A stretch of DNA of 64,000 nucleotides from assembly GCF_007004625.1 (NCBI RefSeq), contig NZ_VIFV01000019.1, positions 1 through 64,000 of the forward strand, written 5' to 3'. Positions 27,992 to 37,776 of this stretch are shown here, in pieces. The notes beneath the pieces were generated by a model. The model saw only the letters and a program-made list of their open reading frames with translations. It had not been told where the DNA came from and ran no database searches. This stretch comes from Planococcus salinarum (GTDB taxonomy: Bacteria; Bacillota; Bacilli; Bacillales_A; Planococcaceae). The position numbers and the translations under genes were made by a program. The stretch's first letter is position 1. Every line of letters starts with the position of its first letter.

Positions 27992-28813
27992 TCAAAGATT
28001 ATCGTGTGCAAGTTTGACTGTCTGCTCTGCCAGGGATTCGGAAATGGGCTCGATGCTGTCATTTTCGAATGCCGATTGCAGATGGAACAAAAATTCAATA
28101 TTGCCTTCTCCTCCGGTGATCGGCGAAAAAGACATATTCCGGATATGGAATCCGGCGGCGGCCGCAAAGCCACCCACCTTCTTCAACACATCAAGGTGAA
28201 TTTTGGGATCACGGATAATTCCTTTTTTCCCCACGTTTTCGCGCCCCGCTTCAAACTGCGGTTTGACGAGCGCTATAACATCCCCGCCCGGAACAAGAAC
28301 GGCCTTCAGGACCGGCAGAATTATTTTCAAGGAAATAAACGATACATCAATACTGGCGAATTCAGGAAGTCCTTCGTTGAAATCCTCCGGTTTGGAATGG
28401 CGGAAATTGGTCCGCTCCATGACCGTCACCCGTTCATCCTGCCTGATTTTCCAGGCCAGCTGATTGGATCCCACGTCAAGTGCATAGCAGTGCGACGCTC
28501 CGTTCTGAAGTGCGCAGTCGGTGAATCCGCCGGTTGACGACCCGATGTCGAGCATCAGTTTGCCGTCTACCGACAGGTCAAATTCCTCCAGCGCTTTTTC
28601 AAGCTTCAAGCCGCCCCGGCTGACGTATTTCAGGTCATTGCCCTTCATCTGAAGAGGGGCATCCGAAAGGATCTTTTCGCCGGGTTTATCCATCCGTTCT
28701 GTACCGGAATAGATGATGCCTGCCATGATGGCACGTTTTGCTTTTTCCCGCGTTTCACAAATTCCCCTTTCAACCAGGAGAACATCGACGCGTTCTTTTT
28801 TCACTTTGATCAT
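27992..28813 (-). CDS. tlyA: TlyA-family rRNA 2'-O-methyltransferase (YqxC)
   Basis: 273 aa. N-terminal S4 RNA-binding domain (about 5-65) followed by an RrmJ/FtsJ-type SAM-dependent methyltransferase domain with [13 protein letters not shown] and the KPQFE motif. In relatives it methylates ribose in 16S/23S rRNA; haemolysin naming is historical. The ATG overlaps the dxs stop by 4 bp (ATGA), so it is coupled to dxs. Confidence 0.92.
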   Translation of the reverse strand: MIKVKKERVDVLLVERGICETREKAKRAIMAGIIYSGTERMDKPGEKILSDAPLQMKGNDLKYVSRGGLKLEKALEEFDLSVDGKLMLDIGSSTGGFTDCALQNGASHCYALDVGSNQLAWKIRQDERVTVMERTNFRHSKPEDFNEGLPEFASIDVSFISLKIILPVLKAVLVPGGDVIALVKPQFEAGRENVGKKGIIRDPKIHLDVLKKVGGFAAAAGFHIRNMSFSPITGGEGNIEFLFHLQSAFENDSIEPISESLAEQTVKLAHDNL

Positions 28814-30714
28814 AGGGCCTTGTAACCTGCCTGTGATTTTTCGGGAATCAAATTTTTCACGTTTTGTACCAATTGGTCACTGTTCAAATGGATTTCATCC
28901 ATCAATTCAGACACATCGCCGTGTTCTATGAATTGATCCGGGATGCCCATGCGGTCGACAGTTGCGTCGTGATAGCCGTTGTCATGCGCGAATTCGAGAA
29001 CCGCACTGCCGAAGCCACCTTGAAGGATCGCTTCTTCAAGTGTAACGACGGGAACGGAGCGTTTGAATATGGAGTGCAGCATGTTCTCGTCCATCGGTTT
29101 GATGAATCTTGCATTCACCACTTCAGCGTTGATGCCCTGTTCTGCAAGCTTTTCAGCAGCATCAATCGCCATCGGAATGGTCGTGCCGAATGTCAGGATG
29201 ACGGCGTCAGTGCCAGCTTTCAGCACTTCCCAGCTGCCGATCGGCAAAGCTTCCATTTCCTCATCCATCGCTACACCCAGTCCGTTGCCCCGCGGATAAC
29301 GGAGCGCAATCGGACCGCCATTATACTCGATAGCCGTTTTGACCATATGTTGGCCTTCGTTTTCATCTTTTGGCATCATGACCACCATGTTCGGCAGGTT
29401 GCGCAGGAAGGCGACATCAAATACGCCCTGATGGGTTTCCCCGTCAGCGCCAACAAGACCGGAGCGGTCGATTCCAATAAAGACATTGAGGTTCTGGCGG
29501 CATATATCGTGAACCACCTGATCATAGGCACGTTGGAGGAATGTGGAATAAATGGCCAGGAAAGGTTTCATATCCTGAGTCGCCAGGCCAGCCGCCATTG
29601 TCGTGGCATGCTGCTCAGCAATGCCGACATCGTAAAACCGTCCAGGGAACTCATTGGCGAATTTTTCCAGTTTGGATCCGACCGGCATTGCCGGCGTGAT
29701 GGCTACGATGCGTTCATCAGTTCGCGCCAGTTTGCTTACGGATTCTGCAATCAGCCCGCTCCACGACGGAGCAGTGGAAGAGGACTTCACGAGATCACCG
29801 GTATCAATTTTATAAGGGCCGGTTCCGTGCCATGTGCCGATTTTATCTTCTTCAGCCGGCAGGAAGCCTTTTCCTTTTTTTGTAATGACGTGAAGAAGGA
29901 CCGGACCTCCGACTTTTTTGGCGTATAGAAGATTTTCTTCCAACTCCTCAAGGTCATGGCCGTCGATGGGACCGAGATACGTAAATCCGAGTTCTTCAAA
30001 GAACATTCCGGAAACGAAAAGATATTTCAGGCTGTCTTTGACTCGTTCCGCCGTGGACGCAAGTTTGCCGCCGACTGCAGGAACTTTTTTCAGCAGATAC
30101 TCGAGATCGTCTTTGACCTTATTGTATTTGCCTGCCGTCCGCATTCTGCCAAGGACAGAGTGAAGCGCCCCGACATTCGGAGCTATCGACATTTCGTTAT
30201 CGTTGAGGATGACCACCATATCCGTATTGGCATGGCCGATATGGTTCAGTGCTTCGAGAGCCATTCCGCCCGTCAACGCACCATCGCCAATGATCGGAAT
30301 GACGTGATTGCCCGCTTTCTTGATATCCCGGGCGGCTGCCATTCCCATCGCTGCCGATAGTGAAGTGGAACTGTGGCCGGTTTCCCAGACATCATGGTCG
30401 CTTTCATTCCGCTTCGGAAAACCGCAAAGGCCCTTGAATTGGCGCAATGTATCAAATTGCGCAGCTCTTCCGGTCAGAATTTTATGGACGTAGGATTGAT
30501 GTCCTACATCCCAGATCAGCTTGTCTGAAGGGCTGTCGAAAATGCGGTGAAGCGCTATCGTCAATTCGACGACTCCGAGGTTTGGTCCGATGTGGCCGCC
30601 AGTTTTTGATAAATTCTCTATTAAAAATCGTCTGATATCTTCGCTTAATTCGACGAGCTGTTCATTGTTCAGCCCTTTTAAGAAAGATGGACTAGTAATC
30701 GTATGAAGATCCAT
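28810..30714 (-). CDS. dxs: 1-deoxy-D-xylulose-5-phosphate synthase
   Basis: 634-aa thiamine-diphosphate enzyme that makes DXP from pyruvate and glyceraldehyde-3-phosphate, the first step of the MEP isoprenoid route. TPP motif [16 protein letters not shown]-terminal H-containing GHIGPNLG and [11 protein letters not shown], and transketolase-like C-terminal domains. Start 30714 gives the family N-terminus MDLHTI with AGGTG upstream; a GTG four codons earlier is less likely. Follows ispA, with its own promoter in the 93-bp gap. Confidence 0.95.
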   Translation of the reverse strand: MDLHTITSPSFLKGLNNEQLVELSEDIRRFLIENLSKTGGHIGPNLGVVELTIALHRIFDSPSDKLIWDVGHQSYVHKILTGRAAQFDTLRQFKGLCGFPKRNESDHDVWETGHSSTSLSAAMGMAAARDIKKAGNHVIPIIGDGALTGGMALEALNHIGHANTDMVVILNDNEMSIAPNVGALHSVLGRMRTAGKYNKVKDDLEYLLKKVPAVGGKLASTAERVKDSLKYLFVSGMFFEELGFTYLGPIDGHDLEELEENLLYAKKVGGPVLLHVITKKGKGFLPAEEDKIGTWHGTGPYKIDTGDLVKSSSTAPSWSGLIAESVSKLARTDERIVAITPAMPVGSKLEKFANEFPGRFYDVGIAEQHATTMAAGLATQDMKPFLAIYSTFLQRAYDQVVHDICRQNLNVFIGIDRSGLVGADGETHQGVFDVAFLRNLPNMVVMMPKDENEGQHMVKTAIEYNGGPIALRYPRGNGLGVAMDEEMEALPIGSWEVLKAGTDAVILTFGTTIPMAIDAAEKLAEQGINAEVVNARFIKPMDENMLHSIFKRSVPVVTLEEAILQGGFGSAVLEFAHDNGYHDATVDRMGIPDQFIEHGDVSELMDEIHLNSDQLVQNVKNLIPEKSQAGYKAL

Positions 30715-30763
30715 TCCATCACACACCTTTTTTAAAAATTTTTCCGACTTTATTTCTTTCTAC

Positions 30764-30791
30764 ATTATATCAATTGTCAGCAAATGTACAA
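30764..30791 (-). promoter_or_regulatory. Sigma-A promoter of dxs-tlyA
   Basis: Minus-strand TTGTAC (30786-30791), 16-bp spacer, perfect TATAAT (30764-30769), about 50 bp before the dxs start codon. Confidence 0.75.
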
Positions 30792-30807
30792 ACGGAAGCC
30801 TCTATTA

Positions 30808-31686
30808 TCAGTTTTTTCTTTGGACAATCATGGCCGTCAATTCTTTCAATAATGCCATTTCCCCATCCAGGCCTTCGATTGACTGCAATGCTTCCTGAGC
30901 ATGATGATCCAATTTTTCCTTCGCACGCGGCAAAGTCAAAATGCCGGGATAGGTGCTTTTGTCACTGTTTTCATCTTTGCCGGCCGTTTTGCCCAGTTCT
31001 TCTGAGGTTCCGGTGACGTCCAGGATATCATCCTGAATCTGGAATGCCAGCCCAAGATGTTCACCGAATCGTGATAATGACAGTATTGTGTCGGGTTTGG
31101 CCTCGGCCAAAATGGCGCCAGCCAAAATGCTGAATGTCAGCAAAGCGCCAGTTTTTAACCGGTGGACCTGTTCGAGTTCTTCCAGGGCCAGCTTTTTCTC
31201 TTCGCCTTCGATATCCAGAATTTGTCCGCCGACCATGCCTTCCGCTCCGGATGCAGTACTCATCAGATCTATCAGCTGGACTTTGTCATCGTTCGAGACG
31301 TTCGGAAGGCGCGCAATCAAACCGAAACTGTATGTCAATAATGCATCGCCTGCCAGAATGGCAACCGCTTCCCCGAAAACCTTATGGTTTGTCGGCATTC
31401 CTCTTCTCAGATCGTCGTCGTCCATGCTTGGCAGATCGTCGTGAATCAGTGAGTAGGTATGGATCATTTCAATTGCCGCGGCAACTTTCAATGCATCCGG
31501 GTGGTTACCCCCAAGTTCGTGCATGGCAGCAAGCATCAGAATCGGGCGGATGCGTTTGCCGCCTGCCTGAAGGGAATAATTCATGGATTCCTTTAATGAA
31601 GCCGGAATTGGCAAAGCCGCGATTTGATCCAGCAACTCCTGCTGGATCAACGGTTCGTAATGGCTGCGGAATTCCTTTAATCTCAT
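30808..31686 (-). CDS. ispA: Farnesyl diphosphate synthase (short-chain trans-prenyltransferase)
   Basis: 292 aa. First aspartate-rich motif in DDLPSMDDDDLRRG (FARM with the bacterial two-residue insertion) and second in QIQDDILDVTG. It condenses IPP with DMAPP/GPP to farnesyl-PP, feeding undecaprenyl-PP and menaquinone. The ATG overlaps xseB by 4 bp. The operon context folD-xseA-xseB-ispA is standard for Bacillales. Confidence 0.94.
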   Translation of the reverse strand: MRLKEFRSHYEPLIQQELLDQIAALPIPASLKESMNYSLQAGGKRIRPILMLAAMHELGGNHPDALKVAAAIEMIHTYSLIHDDLPSMDDDDLRRGMPTNHKVFGEAVAILAGDALLTYSFGLIARLPNVSNDDKVQLIDLMSTASGAEGMVGGQILDIEGEEKKLALEELEQVHRLKTGALLTFSILAGAILAEAKPDTILSLSRFGEHLGLAFQIQDDILDVTGTSEELGKTAGKDENSDKSTYPGILTLPRAKEKLDHHAQEALQSIEGLDGEMALLKELTAMIVQRKN

Positions 31687-31919
31687 TTCGCAGTCCCATC
31701 CTTTCCGATGTCAACAGCTGTTTCTTTGCCGTCTTTCATCATCGTCACCAATTGTTCTTCGGCATTCTGCAATTTATCGTGGCACACTTTTGATAGTTCC
31801 ATCCCTTTTTGGTATAAGGTCAACGCTTCTTCGAGAGGGACATCCCCCTGCTCCAATTGGCGGACGATTTCTTCCAATTGCTGCATTGCGTCATTGAACT
31901 TGATTTCTTTTTCAGCCAT
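31683..31919 (-). CDS. xseB: Exodeoxyribonuclease VII small subunit
   Basis: 78 aa, mostly helical. The conserved XseB core FNDAMQQLEEIVRQLEQGD and PLEEALTLYQKGMEL is intact. Several copies wrap XseA to form the exonuclease that degrades single-stranded DNA. Its ATG follows the xseA stop with no gap, and its end overlaps ispA by 4 bp. Confidence 0.95.
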   Translation of the reverse strand: MAEKEIKFNDAMQQLEEIVRQLEQGDVPLEEALTLYQKGMELSKVCHDKLQNAEEQLVTMMKDGKETAVDIGKDGTAK

Positions 31920-33272
31920 TTATATGCACCCCTTTTTCGTCGGAATAGTGTTTTTGACGGTCGCTTCGACAGTCCCGTCCTGCATCGTCACGTTCAATTC
32001 GTCTCCGGCTTCCACCTGATGGATGCTCTTGACGACCAGCCCGTCTTTATATGGAATGGTGTAGCCTCTTTCCATTAGTTTCAACGGACTCAGTGCATCG
32101 AGTGTCCGAATGGCAGAGGATAATTTCATCTTATTATTGTTTAGAACGATATGAGCGGATTGATCGAGCCTCTTTTGCAAGTGGCCAATATCCGCCTGTG
32201 ATTGTTTTATCCGCTGGACCGGTATGCGGTTGGCCAACTGCCGATCGAGATTTTCAAAACGTTCCCGCGAACGGTTCAGATGCTGGAAAACTTCGCGTTG
32301 CAGTGAATCTGAAGCGCGTTCCACCCTTTCGATGAAAGGGCGGTATAAACGGTCCGGATAAGCAAACGGCATCGAAGCCGCGACTTTTGTTAAAGCCGTT
32401 TTCTCCCTGTCAAGCAGATTGGAAACGACACGGTACATACTGCTTTGCTGATTGATAACCTTATCCAGCAAATCCGCACGGCTCGGCACAGCCAGTTCCG
32501 CTGCAGCAGTCGGTGTGGCAGCCCGCAAGTCGGCCACAAAATCCGCTATTGTCGTATCCGTCTCATGGCCGACAGCCGAAATGACCGGAATCCGCGAATC
32601 GAAGATGGCCCGTGCGACTGCTTCTTCGTTGAACGACCAAAGATCTTCAATCGACCCGCCTCCACGTCCCACGATCATGACATCGAAATTTGCGGCATTG
32701 GCCGCCTGAATCGACTGGACAATGGATCTGGTAGATTGTTCTCCCTGCACCAGGGTCGGGAAAATTGTAATTTTCGCCATTGGGTACCGCCGGTTCAAAG
32801 TAATGATGATATCCCTTACCGCCGCTCCAGTCGGAGCAGTCACCACCGCTATTTTGTCCGGATATCTTGGCAGCGGCTTTTTATGGACGGCATTGAACAC
32901 ACCTTCTTTGGAAAGTTTTTCCTTCAATTGTTCAAAAGCCAGGTAATAATCGCCGATGCCGTCCGGCTGCATCGATTGCGCATAGAGCTGGTATTGTCCG
33001 GACGCTTCGTAGACACTGACATCTCCGCGGATAAGCACTGTCATGCCACTCTCCGGTTTGAATTTGACAGTGCGGGCACTGGCTGCAAACATCACGGCAG
33101 GAAGCCTCGCCGAATTGTCCTTCAGCGTAAAATAGATGTGGCCGCTCGAATGGATCTTCACATTCGAAAGTTCCCCTTTGACATACACGTCACGCAAATG
33201 GGGGTCTGCATCAAATTTCTTTTTTATGTATTTTGTTAAAGCTTTTACACTTAAGTATGGGTCGGACGTCAA
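31920..33272 (-). CDS. xseA: Exodeoxyribonuclease VII large subunit
   Basis: 450 aa. N-terminal OB fold (about 5-100, VKGELSNVKIHSSGHIYFTLK) and catalytic domain with GRGGGSIEDLWSFNEE and GHETDTTIADFVADLRAATPTAAAE, then a coiled-coil region for XseB. TTG start; AGGGGC lies 8 bases upstream. Preceded by a weak terminator-like hairpin after folD. Confidence 0.95.
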   Translation of the reverse strand: MTSDPYLSVKALTKYIKKKFDADPHLRDVYVKGELSNVKIHSSGHIYFTLKDNSARLPAVMFAASARTVKFKPESGMTVLIRGDVSVYEASGQYQLYAQSMQPDGIGDYYLAFEQLKEKLSKEGVFNAVHKKPLPRYPDKIAVVTAPTGAAVRDIIITLNRRYPMAKITIFPTLVQGEQSTRSIVQSIQAANAANFDVMIVGRGGGSIEDLWSFNEEAVARAIFDSRIPVISAVGHETDTTIADFVADLRAATPTAAAELAVPSRADLLDKVINQQSSMYRVVSNLLDREKTALTKVAASMPFAYPDRLYRPFIERVERASDSLQREVFQHLNRSRERFENLDRQLANRIPVQRIKQSQADIGHLQKRLDQSAHIVLNNNKMKLSSAIRTLDALSPLKLMERGYTIPYKDGLVVKSIHQVEAGDELNVTMQDGTVEATVKNTIPTKKGCI

Positions 33273-33299
33273 ATTTTCAGCCCCTATCTTCCATATTAA

Positions 33300-33329
33300 A
33301 AAGCTGTCTTTCTTTCGAAAAACAGCTTT
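33300..33329 (-). terminator. Weak terminator-like hairpin between folD and xseA
   Basis: An 8-bp AAAGCTGT / ACAGCTTT stem with a 14-base loop is followed by TTAA on the minus strand. The short T-tract suggests only partial termination. Confidence 0.45.
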
Positions 33330-33356
33330 GTTTCTTATTATTTTACATGGTCACAG

Positions 33357-34217
33357 TCATTTTGTCTCCGCTAATCCTTTTTCAGCCGAAAGCAGCGTAT
33401 TCTCCATAAGCATCGCAATGGTCATGGGACCGACTCCGCCCGGCACAGGCGTAACATGGGAGGCTGTCTCCAGGACGTCCTCGAAATCCACATCCCCGCA
33501 TAATTTTCCTTCGTCATCGCGGTTCATGCCGACATCGATTACAACAGCACCGGGTTTGATGAATTCTTTCCCCAGGAATTTCGCCCGGCCGACAGCGGAA
33601 ATGAGTATGTCCGCCTGGCGTGTGTAATCGGCCAAACCGATTGTTTTGGAATGGCAAAAAGTAACTGTTGCATCCCTTTGGAGAAGAAGCTGGCCGGCCG
33701 GTTTGCCGACGATGTTGCTTCTGCCGATTACAACAGCATGTTTGCCTGCAGGGTCGATATCGTATTCTTCCAGCAATTTCATGATGCCGTGAGGTGTACA
33801 GGGCAGAAAGGCTTCACGGCCGATCATCATATTGCCGACCGAAATGGGATGGAAACCGTCAACGTCTTTTTCAGGATCGATTGCCAGAATTACGTTGAAT
33901 TCATCGATATGTGCAGGCAGCGGCAATTGAACAAGGATTCCATGGATTTCCGGATCATGGTTCAGTCCGCTGATCACTTCCAGCAATTGATCTTCCTGAA
34001 GCGTTTCCGGAAACTGCAACAGGTCGGACCGCATACCGAGGGCTTCGCATGTTTTCTTCTTGTTTTTTACGTATGTATGGGAAGCCGGATTGTCACCGAT
34101 CAAGACAACTGCCAATCCCGGGATGATCCCTTTTGATGCCAACGAGGCCACACGCTGTGAAATTTTATTTTTTAATTTGAGGCTCGTTGCTTTTCCATCG
34201 ATTATTATCGCTGACAA
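33357..34217 (-). CDS. folD: Bifunctional methylene-THF dehydrogenase / methenyl-THF cyclohydrolase
   Basis: 286 aa. One-carbon interconversion between methylene-, methenyl- and formyl-tetrahydrofolate. Signatures: [16 protein letters not shown] with the catalytic Lys, [32 protein letters not shown] and the closing [18 protein letters not shown]. It complements the glycine cleavage genes and the 5-formyl-THF cyclo-ligase elsewhere in the window. 15 bp after nusB. Confidence 0.96.
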   Translation of the reverse strand: MSAIIIDGKATSLKLKNKISQRVASLASKGIIPGLAVVLIGDNPASHTYVKNKKKTCEALGMRSDLLQFPETLQEDQLLEVISGLNHDPEIHGILVQLPLPAHIDEFNVILAIDPEKDVDGFHPISVGNMMIGREAFLPCTPHGIMKLLEEYDIDPAGKHAVVIGRSNIVGKPAGQLLLQRDATVTFCHSKTIGLADYTRQADILISAVGRAKFLGKEFIKPGAVVIDVGMNRDDEGKLCGDVDFEDVLETASHVTPVPGGVGPMTIAMLMENTLLSAEKGLAETK

Positions 34218-34232
34218 GTGAATCCCTCCAAA

Positions 34233-34622
34233 TCAGTTTTTCAGTTCATCTGTAAACTTCGACAATACGCCGTTGACAAACCGGCTCGATTTATCATCAC
34301 CGAACGTTTTGCTCAATTCGATTGCTTCGTTCATGACGACGCGTGACGGTGCATCTTCCATATAAGCCAGTTCGAAAACTGCCATCCGCAGAATTGTGCG
34401 CTCGATCTTTGGAAGTCTTTCAAGAGACCAATTTTCGAGATGGCCCTTCAACTTCTCATCGATGTCCACCATATTCGTATACGTTCCTTCAACCAGAAGG
34501 GTATAGAAATTATCTTCGCTGCCGTCCATGACGTGCTCGACCGCTTCTTTCATTGTTAACTCCGTGCCTTCCAACTGAAATAAAGTCTGAAGTGCTTTTT
34601 CGCGTGCTTCGTGTCGTTTCAT
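34233..34622 (-). CDS. nusB: Transcription antitermination factor NusB
   Basis: 129-aa all-helical RNA-binding protein for rRNA antitermination complexes. Begins KRHEAREKALQTLFQLE and contains LPKIERTILRMAVFEL and a NEAIELSKTFGDDKSSRFVNGVLSK block typical of the family. The ATG at 34622 matches family starts; AAAGGAG is about 11 bases away. TATAAT at 34661-34666 (minus) is a good -10 with a weak -35. Confidence 0.93.
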   Translation of the reverse strand: MKRHEAREKALQTLFQLEGTELTMKEAVEHVMDGSEDNFYTLLVEGTYTNMVDIDEKLKGHLENWSLERLPKIERTILRMAVFELAYMEDAPSRVVMNEAIELSKTFGDDKSSRFVNGVLSKFTDELKN

Positions 34623-34764
34623 ATTAAACCCGGTCTCCTTTTCACTGCTAAGTAACACTCATTATACAGATAATACACCGGAACTTCCATGTTTGAAATG
34701 TTCGGAAAACGGCAGAGCAAACAACTGGCCGTGAATTCTGCAGATACAATGGATCTTCGTGAAT

Positions 34765-34804
34765 CAAAAAAGCCGCCCACCACCATTGAAGGTGTCGGGC
34801 AGGC
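34765..34804 (-). terminator. Intrinsic terminator behind yqhY (accB-accC-yqhY unit)
   Basis: On the minus strand GCCTGCCCGACACC pairs imperfectly with GGTGGTGGGCGGC, followed by six Ts. Confidence 0.75.
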
Positions 34805-34814
34805 TCCTGGTCAG

Positions 34815-35213
34815 TCAATCTGATGCTGGTTGGTTTTCGAACTGGATGCCCGTTATATGGACATTCACTTCCTGTGTCTCCAGTGAAGTCATGTTCTCCA
34901 GTGTCTGGCGCACCTGCTGTTGGATTTTCTGAGCGGTTTTCGGAATGGAAACCCCATAATCAACCACACAATAAACATCGATCATCAGGCCGTCAGCGGC
35001 AAGTTCCGTTTTCACGCCTTTGCCATGCACTTTTTTACCCAGACGTTCTGCAACGCCCGATGCAAAGTTGCCGCGCATGCTGGCCACTCCCTCGATATCG
35101 GAAGCTGCAATGCTGGCGATAATCTCCAGAACTTCGGGTGCGACTTCGATACTGCCGAGATCCTGTTTGTTCATCGGCTTCATCTTTACATACGGAATCA
35201 TTTTTTCAGCCAT
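34815..35213 (-). CDS. yqhY: Asp23/Gls24 family protein YqhY
   Basis: 132 aa, single Asp23/Gls24 domain (IEVAPEVLEIIASIAASDIEGV…VKTELAADGLMIDVYCVVDYGVSIPKTAQKIQQQVR). In B. subtilis this gene follows accC and its loss disturbs fatty-acid/acetyl-CoA carboxylase control; exact activity unknown. 14 bp after accC, so it belongs to accB-accC-yqhY. Cytoplasmic, no membrane segment. Confidence 0.9.
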   Translation of the reverse strand: MAEKMIPYVKMKPMNKQDLGSIEVAPEVLEIIASIAASDIEGVASMRGNFASGVAERLGKKVHGKGVKTELAADGLMIDVYCVVDYGVSIPKTAQKIQQQVRQTLENMTSLETQEVNVHITGIQFENQPASD

Positions 35214-35227
35214 AAAGACACTCCTCC

Positions 35228-36583
35228 TTAGGAATTCAACACATCATACTTTTCAAGGAATTTCGTATTGAAATCACCTGATTTGAAAACTTCATGGTCC
35301 ATCAATTTCAAATGGAATGGAATCGTGGTGAATACGCCCTCGATTACAAATTCTTCCAGCGCACGTTTCATCTTGGCCACTGCCTCTTCGCGGGTATCAG
35401 CGAATGTAATCAGTTTGGCCACCATGGAATCGTAATACGGCGGAATCGTGTAGCCCGGATACATTGCCGAATCGATGCGTACCCCCATACCGCCCGGAGG
35501 CAGGTACATATCCACGCGCCCGGCGGACGGCATGAAGTTTTTCGCAGGATTTTCTGCGTTGATGCGGCATTCGATCGACCAGCCTTTGAACGTGATGTCT
35601 TCCTGTTCAAAACTCAATGTTTCTCCAGAAGCCACCCGCAATTGCTGCTGGATCAAATCCACTCCGGTGATCATTTCAGTTACGGGATGCTCGACCTGGA
35701 TCCGGGTATTCATTTCCATGAAATAGAATTTCTGGTTTACAGCGTCAAAGATGAATTCCACTGTTCCTGCTCCGCGGTAGTCAACTGCCAAAGCGGCTTT
35801 AACGGCTGCCTCGCCCATTTCTGCACGCAATTCAGGAGACAGCGCCGGTGAAGGGGCTTCCTCGACCAGTTTCTGCATGCGCCGCTGAATCGAACAATCG
35901 CGTTCGCCCAGATGAACGGCATTGCCATGGGAGTCCGCCAAAACCTGAATTTCGACATGGCGGAAATCTTCGATGAATTTTTCGATATAAACGCCGGGGT
36001 TGCCGAAAGCTGCGGCAGCTTCCTTTTGTGTCATACGGAGTCCGGTAATGAAATCTTCGCGGTTTTTTGCCACACGGATTCCTTTACCGCCGCCTCCGGC
36101 TGTCGCTTTGATGATGACCGGAAAACCGAGTTTCTCAGCGATTTCCAGTCCTTCTTCTTCGCTTGCCACGATTCCAGTAGATCCGGGCACGACCGGCACT
36201 CCAGCTTTCCGCATCGTTTCCCGGGCGACATCTTTGGTGCCCATCCTGGAAATCGCATCTGATGTTGGACCGATGAACATGATGTCGCATTCCTCACACA
36301 ATTCAGCGAAGCTGGCATTCTCTGCCAGAAAACCGTACCCCGGATGAATGCCGTCACAATTGGTCAATTTCGCCACAGAAATGATATTGGAGAAATTCAA
36401 ATAGCTGTCTTTTGAAAGTTTAGGCCCGATGCAATAAGCTTCATCGGCCAATTCAACGTGCAAAGCCTCTTTGTCAGCTTCCGAATAGACTGCGACAGTG
36501 CCGATATCCATTTCCTTGCAGGCGCGGATAATGCGCACAGCAATCTCGCCGCGATTTGCAATCAATACTTTTTTCATCGTCAT
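35228..36583 (-). CDS. accC: Biotin carboxylase (acetyl-CoA carboxylase subunit)
   Basis: 451-aa ATP-grasp enzyme that carboxylates biotin on AccB. RIIRACKEMDIGTVAVYSEAD, ATP-loop TAGGGGKGIR, HVEIQVL and MNTRIQVEHPVTE with metal ligands are in place. The ATG at 36583 is close to GGGGG; an ATG two codons later is also possible. With no other biotin carboxylase in the window, it may also serve the propionyl-type carboxyltransferase at 3933. Confidence 0.96.
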   Translation of the reverse strand: MTMKKVLIANRGEIAVRIIRACKEMDIGTVAVYSEADKEALHVELADEAYCIGPKLSKDSYLNFSNIISVAKLTNCDGIHPGYGFLAENASFAELCEECDIMFIGPTSDAISRMGTKDVARETMRKAGVPVVPGSTGIVASEEEGLEIAEKLGFPVIIKATAGGGGKGIRVAKNREDFITGLRMTQKEAAAAFGNPGVYIEKFIEDFRHVEIQVLADSHGNAVHLGERDCSIQRRMQKLVEEAPSPALSPELRAEMGEAAVKAALAVDYRGAGTVEFIFDAVNQKFYFMEMNTRIQVEHPVTEMITGVDLIQQQLRVASGETLSFEQEDITFKGWSIECRINAENPAKNFMPSAGRVDMYLPPGGMGVRIDSAMYPGYTIPPYYDSMVAKLITFADTREEAVAKMKRALEEFVIEGVFTTIPFHLKLMDHEVFKSGDFNTKFLEKYDVLNS

Positions 36584-36594
36584 GTCCCCCTTCC

Positions 36595-37095
36595 TCAGTT
36601 CGCTTTTACGAGGAATAAAGGCTGGCCGTATTCGACGAGTTGTCCGTCTTTAACAAGAATTTCAGCAATTTCCCCATCTACTTCAGCTTCAATTTCATTG
36701 AAGAGTTTCATGGCTTCCACTATGCAGACCACTTGTTCAGCGCCTACTTTTGAACCGACCTGCACATATGCAGCTTCTTCCGGTGAGGGAGACTGATAAA
36801 ATGTGCCGACCATCGGCGACAGAATTTTGTGCATGTTGGCATTTGCAGTATCCGGTGCAGCAGCTTCTTCTGCTCCCTTGTCTGCTGCAGCGGGTGCCTG
36901 TGGAGCTGCCGGGGCTGCAGGTGCTGGTGCCGGAGTTTGTGGTGCCGCTGGCGCCGCATCTGCTGCAACTGCCTCAGACGGTGCAGCAGCGGTTTTTTTC
37001 AATTTGATTTTAGTGCCTTCTGCTTCGTATGTGAACTCGTTGATCGACGAGCCATCCACCAATTTTATGATTTCACGGATTTCTTGGATTTTCAA
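36595..37095 (-). CDS. accB: Biotin carboxyl carrier protein
   Basis: 166 aa. N-terminal helix region, an Ala/Pro-rich flexible linker (about 36-82), then the biotinyl domain with the biotinylated lysine K130 in EAMKLFNE. Carries carboxybiotin from AccC to the carboxyltransferase. In sporulating relatives the spoIIIA operon lies immediately upstream; here only 105 bp separate it from efp. Confidence 0.95.
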   Translation of the reverse strand: MKIQEIREIIKLVDGSSINEFTYEAEGTKIKLKKTAAAPSEAVAADAAPAAPQTPAPAPAAPAAPQAPAAADKGAEEAAAPDTANANMHKILSPMVGTFYQSPSPEEAAYVQVGSKVGAEQVVCIVEAMKLFNEIEAEVDGEIAEILVKDGQLVEYGQPLFLVKAN

Positions 37096-37163
37096 AATTT
37101 CCTACTCCCCTTATGTATGGATTTGATTCGTGCCAAACTTGTTTATCAGTAATCGGGCTTTTT

Positions 37164-37190
37164 AAAAATGGCCCCCCGTTCCAGGAGGGC
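37164..37190 (-). terminator. Intrinsic terminator of the aroQ-pepP-efp unit
   Basis: A minus-strand GCCCTCC / GGGGGGC stem (one T-G pair) with a 6-base loop is followed by CATTTTT, 11 bp after the efp stop. Confidence 0.75.
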
Positions 37191-37200
37191 TCCAAACTTT

Positions 37201-37761
37201 TTATTGTGCACGTGATACGTATGAACCATCTGTTGTATTGATGATCAGCTGGTCGCCTTCATTGATGAAGAAAGGCACCTGAACGGATAATCCGGTAGAA
37301 AGCACGGCGGGTTTCGTTCCGCCGCTTGCCGTGTCACCTTTAATGCCGGGATCGGTGGCGACAACTTCAAGCACAACAGTATTCGGCAATTCGACGCCGA
37401 GCACTTCTCCATGGAATTGCATAACCTGGACTTCCATGTTCTCCTGAAGGAATTTCAATTCATATTCAATGCTTTTTTCAGGCAATTCGATCTGATCGTA
37501 TGTTTCGTTATCCATGAATGCATGGACATCGCCATTTGCATACAGATATTGCATTTTACGGTTATCAATTTGGGCTTTTGCCACTTTCTCGCCTGCGCGG
37601 AAAGTTTTCTCTGTCACACTGCCTGTACGCAGGTTGCGTAACTTCGAACGGACAAATGCCGCTCCTTTTCCGGGTTTAACGTGCTGAAATTCCATGACGC
37701 GCCAAATGCCGCCATCCACTTCAATCGTCACGCCGGTTTTAAAATCGTTTACTGAAATCAT
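37201..37761 (-). CDS. efp: Translation elongation factor P
   Basis: 186 aa, three beta-barrel domains (KOW-like then two OB folds). Relieves ribosome stalling at consecutive prolines. The modifiable lysine is K32 in [10 protein letters not shown]; in B. subtilis the equivalent carries 5-aminopentanol. 15 bp after pepP. Length normal. Confidence 0.97.
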   Translation of the reverse strand: MISVNDFKTGVTIEVDGGIWRVMEFQHVKPGKGAAFVRSKLRNLRTGSVTEKTFRAGEKVAKAQIDNRKMQYLYANGDVHAFMDNETYDQIELPEKSIEYELKFLQENMEVQVMQFHGEVLGVELPNTVVLEVVATDPGIKGDTASGGTKPAVLSTGLSVQVPFFINEGDQLIINTTDGSYVSRAQ

Positions 37762-37776
37762 ATCTATTCCTCCGTT

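Noticed and set aside
28864-29928. 354-codon plus-strand frame
   Set aside because: Antisense shadow of dxs; Cys/His/Phe-rich translation without domain features.
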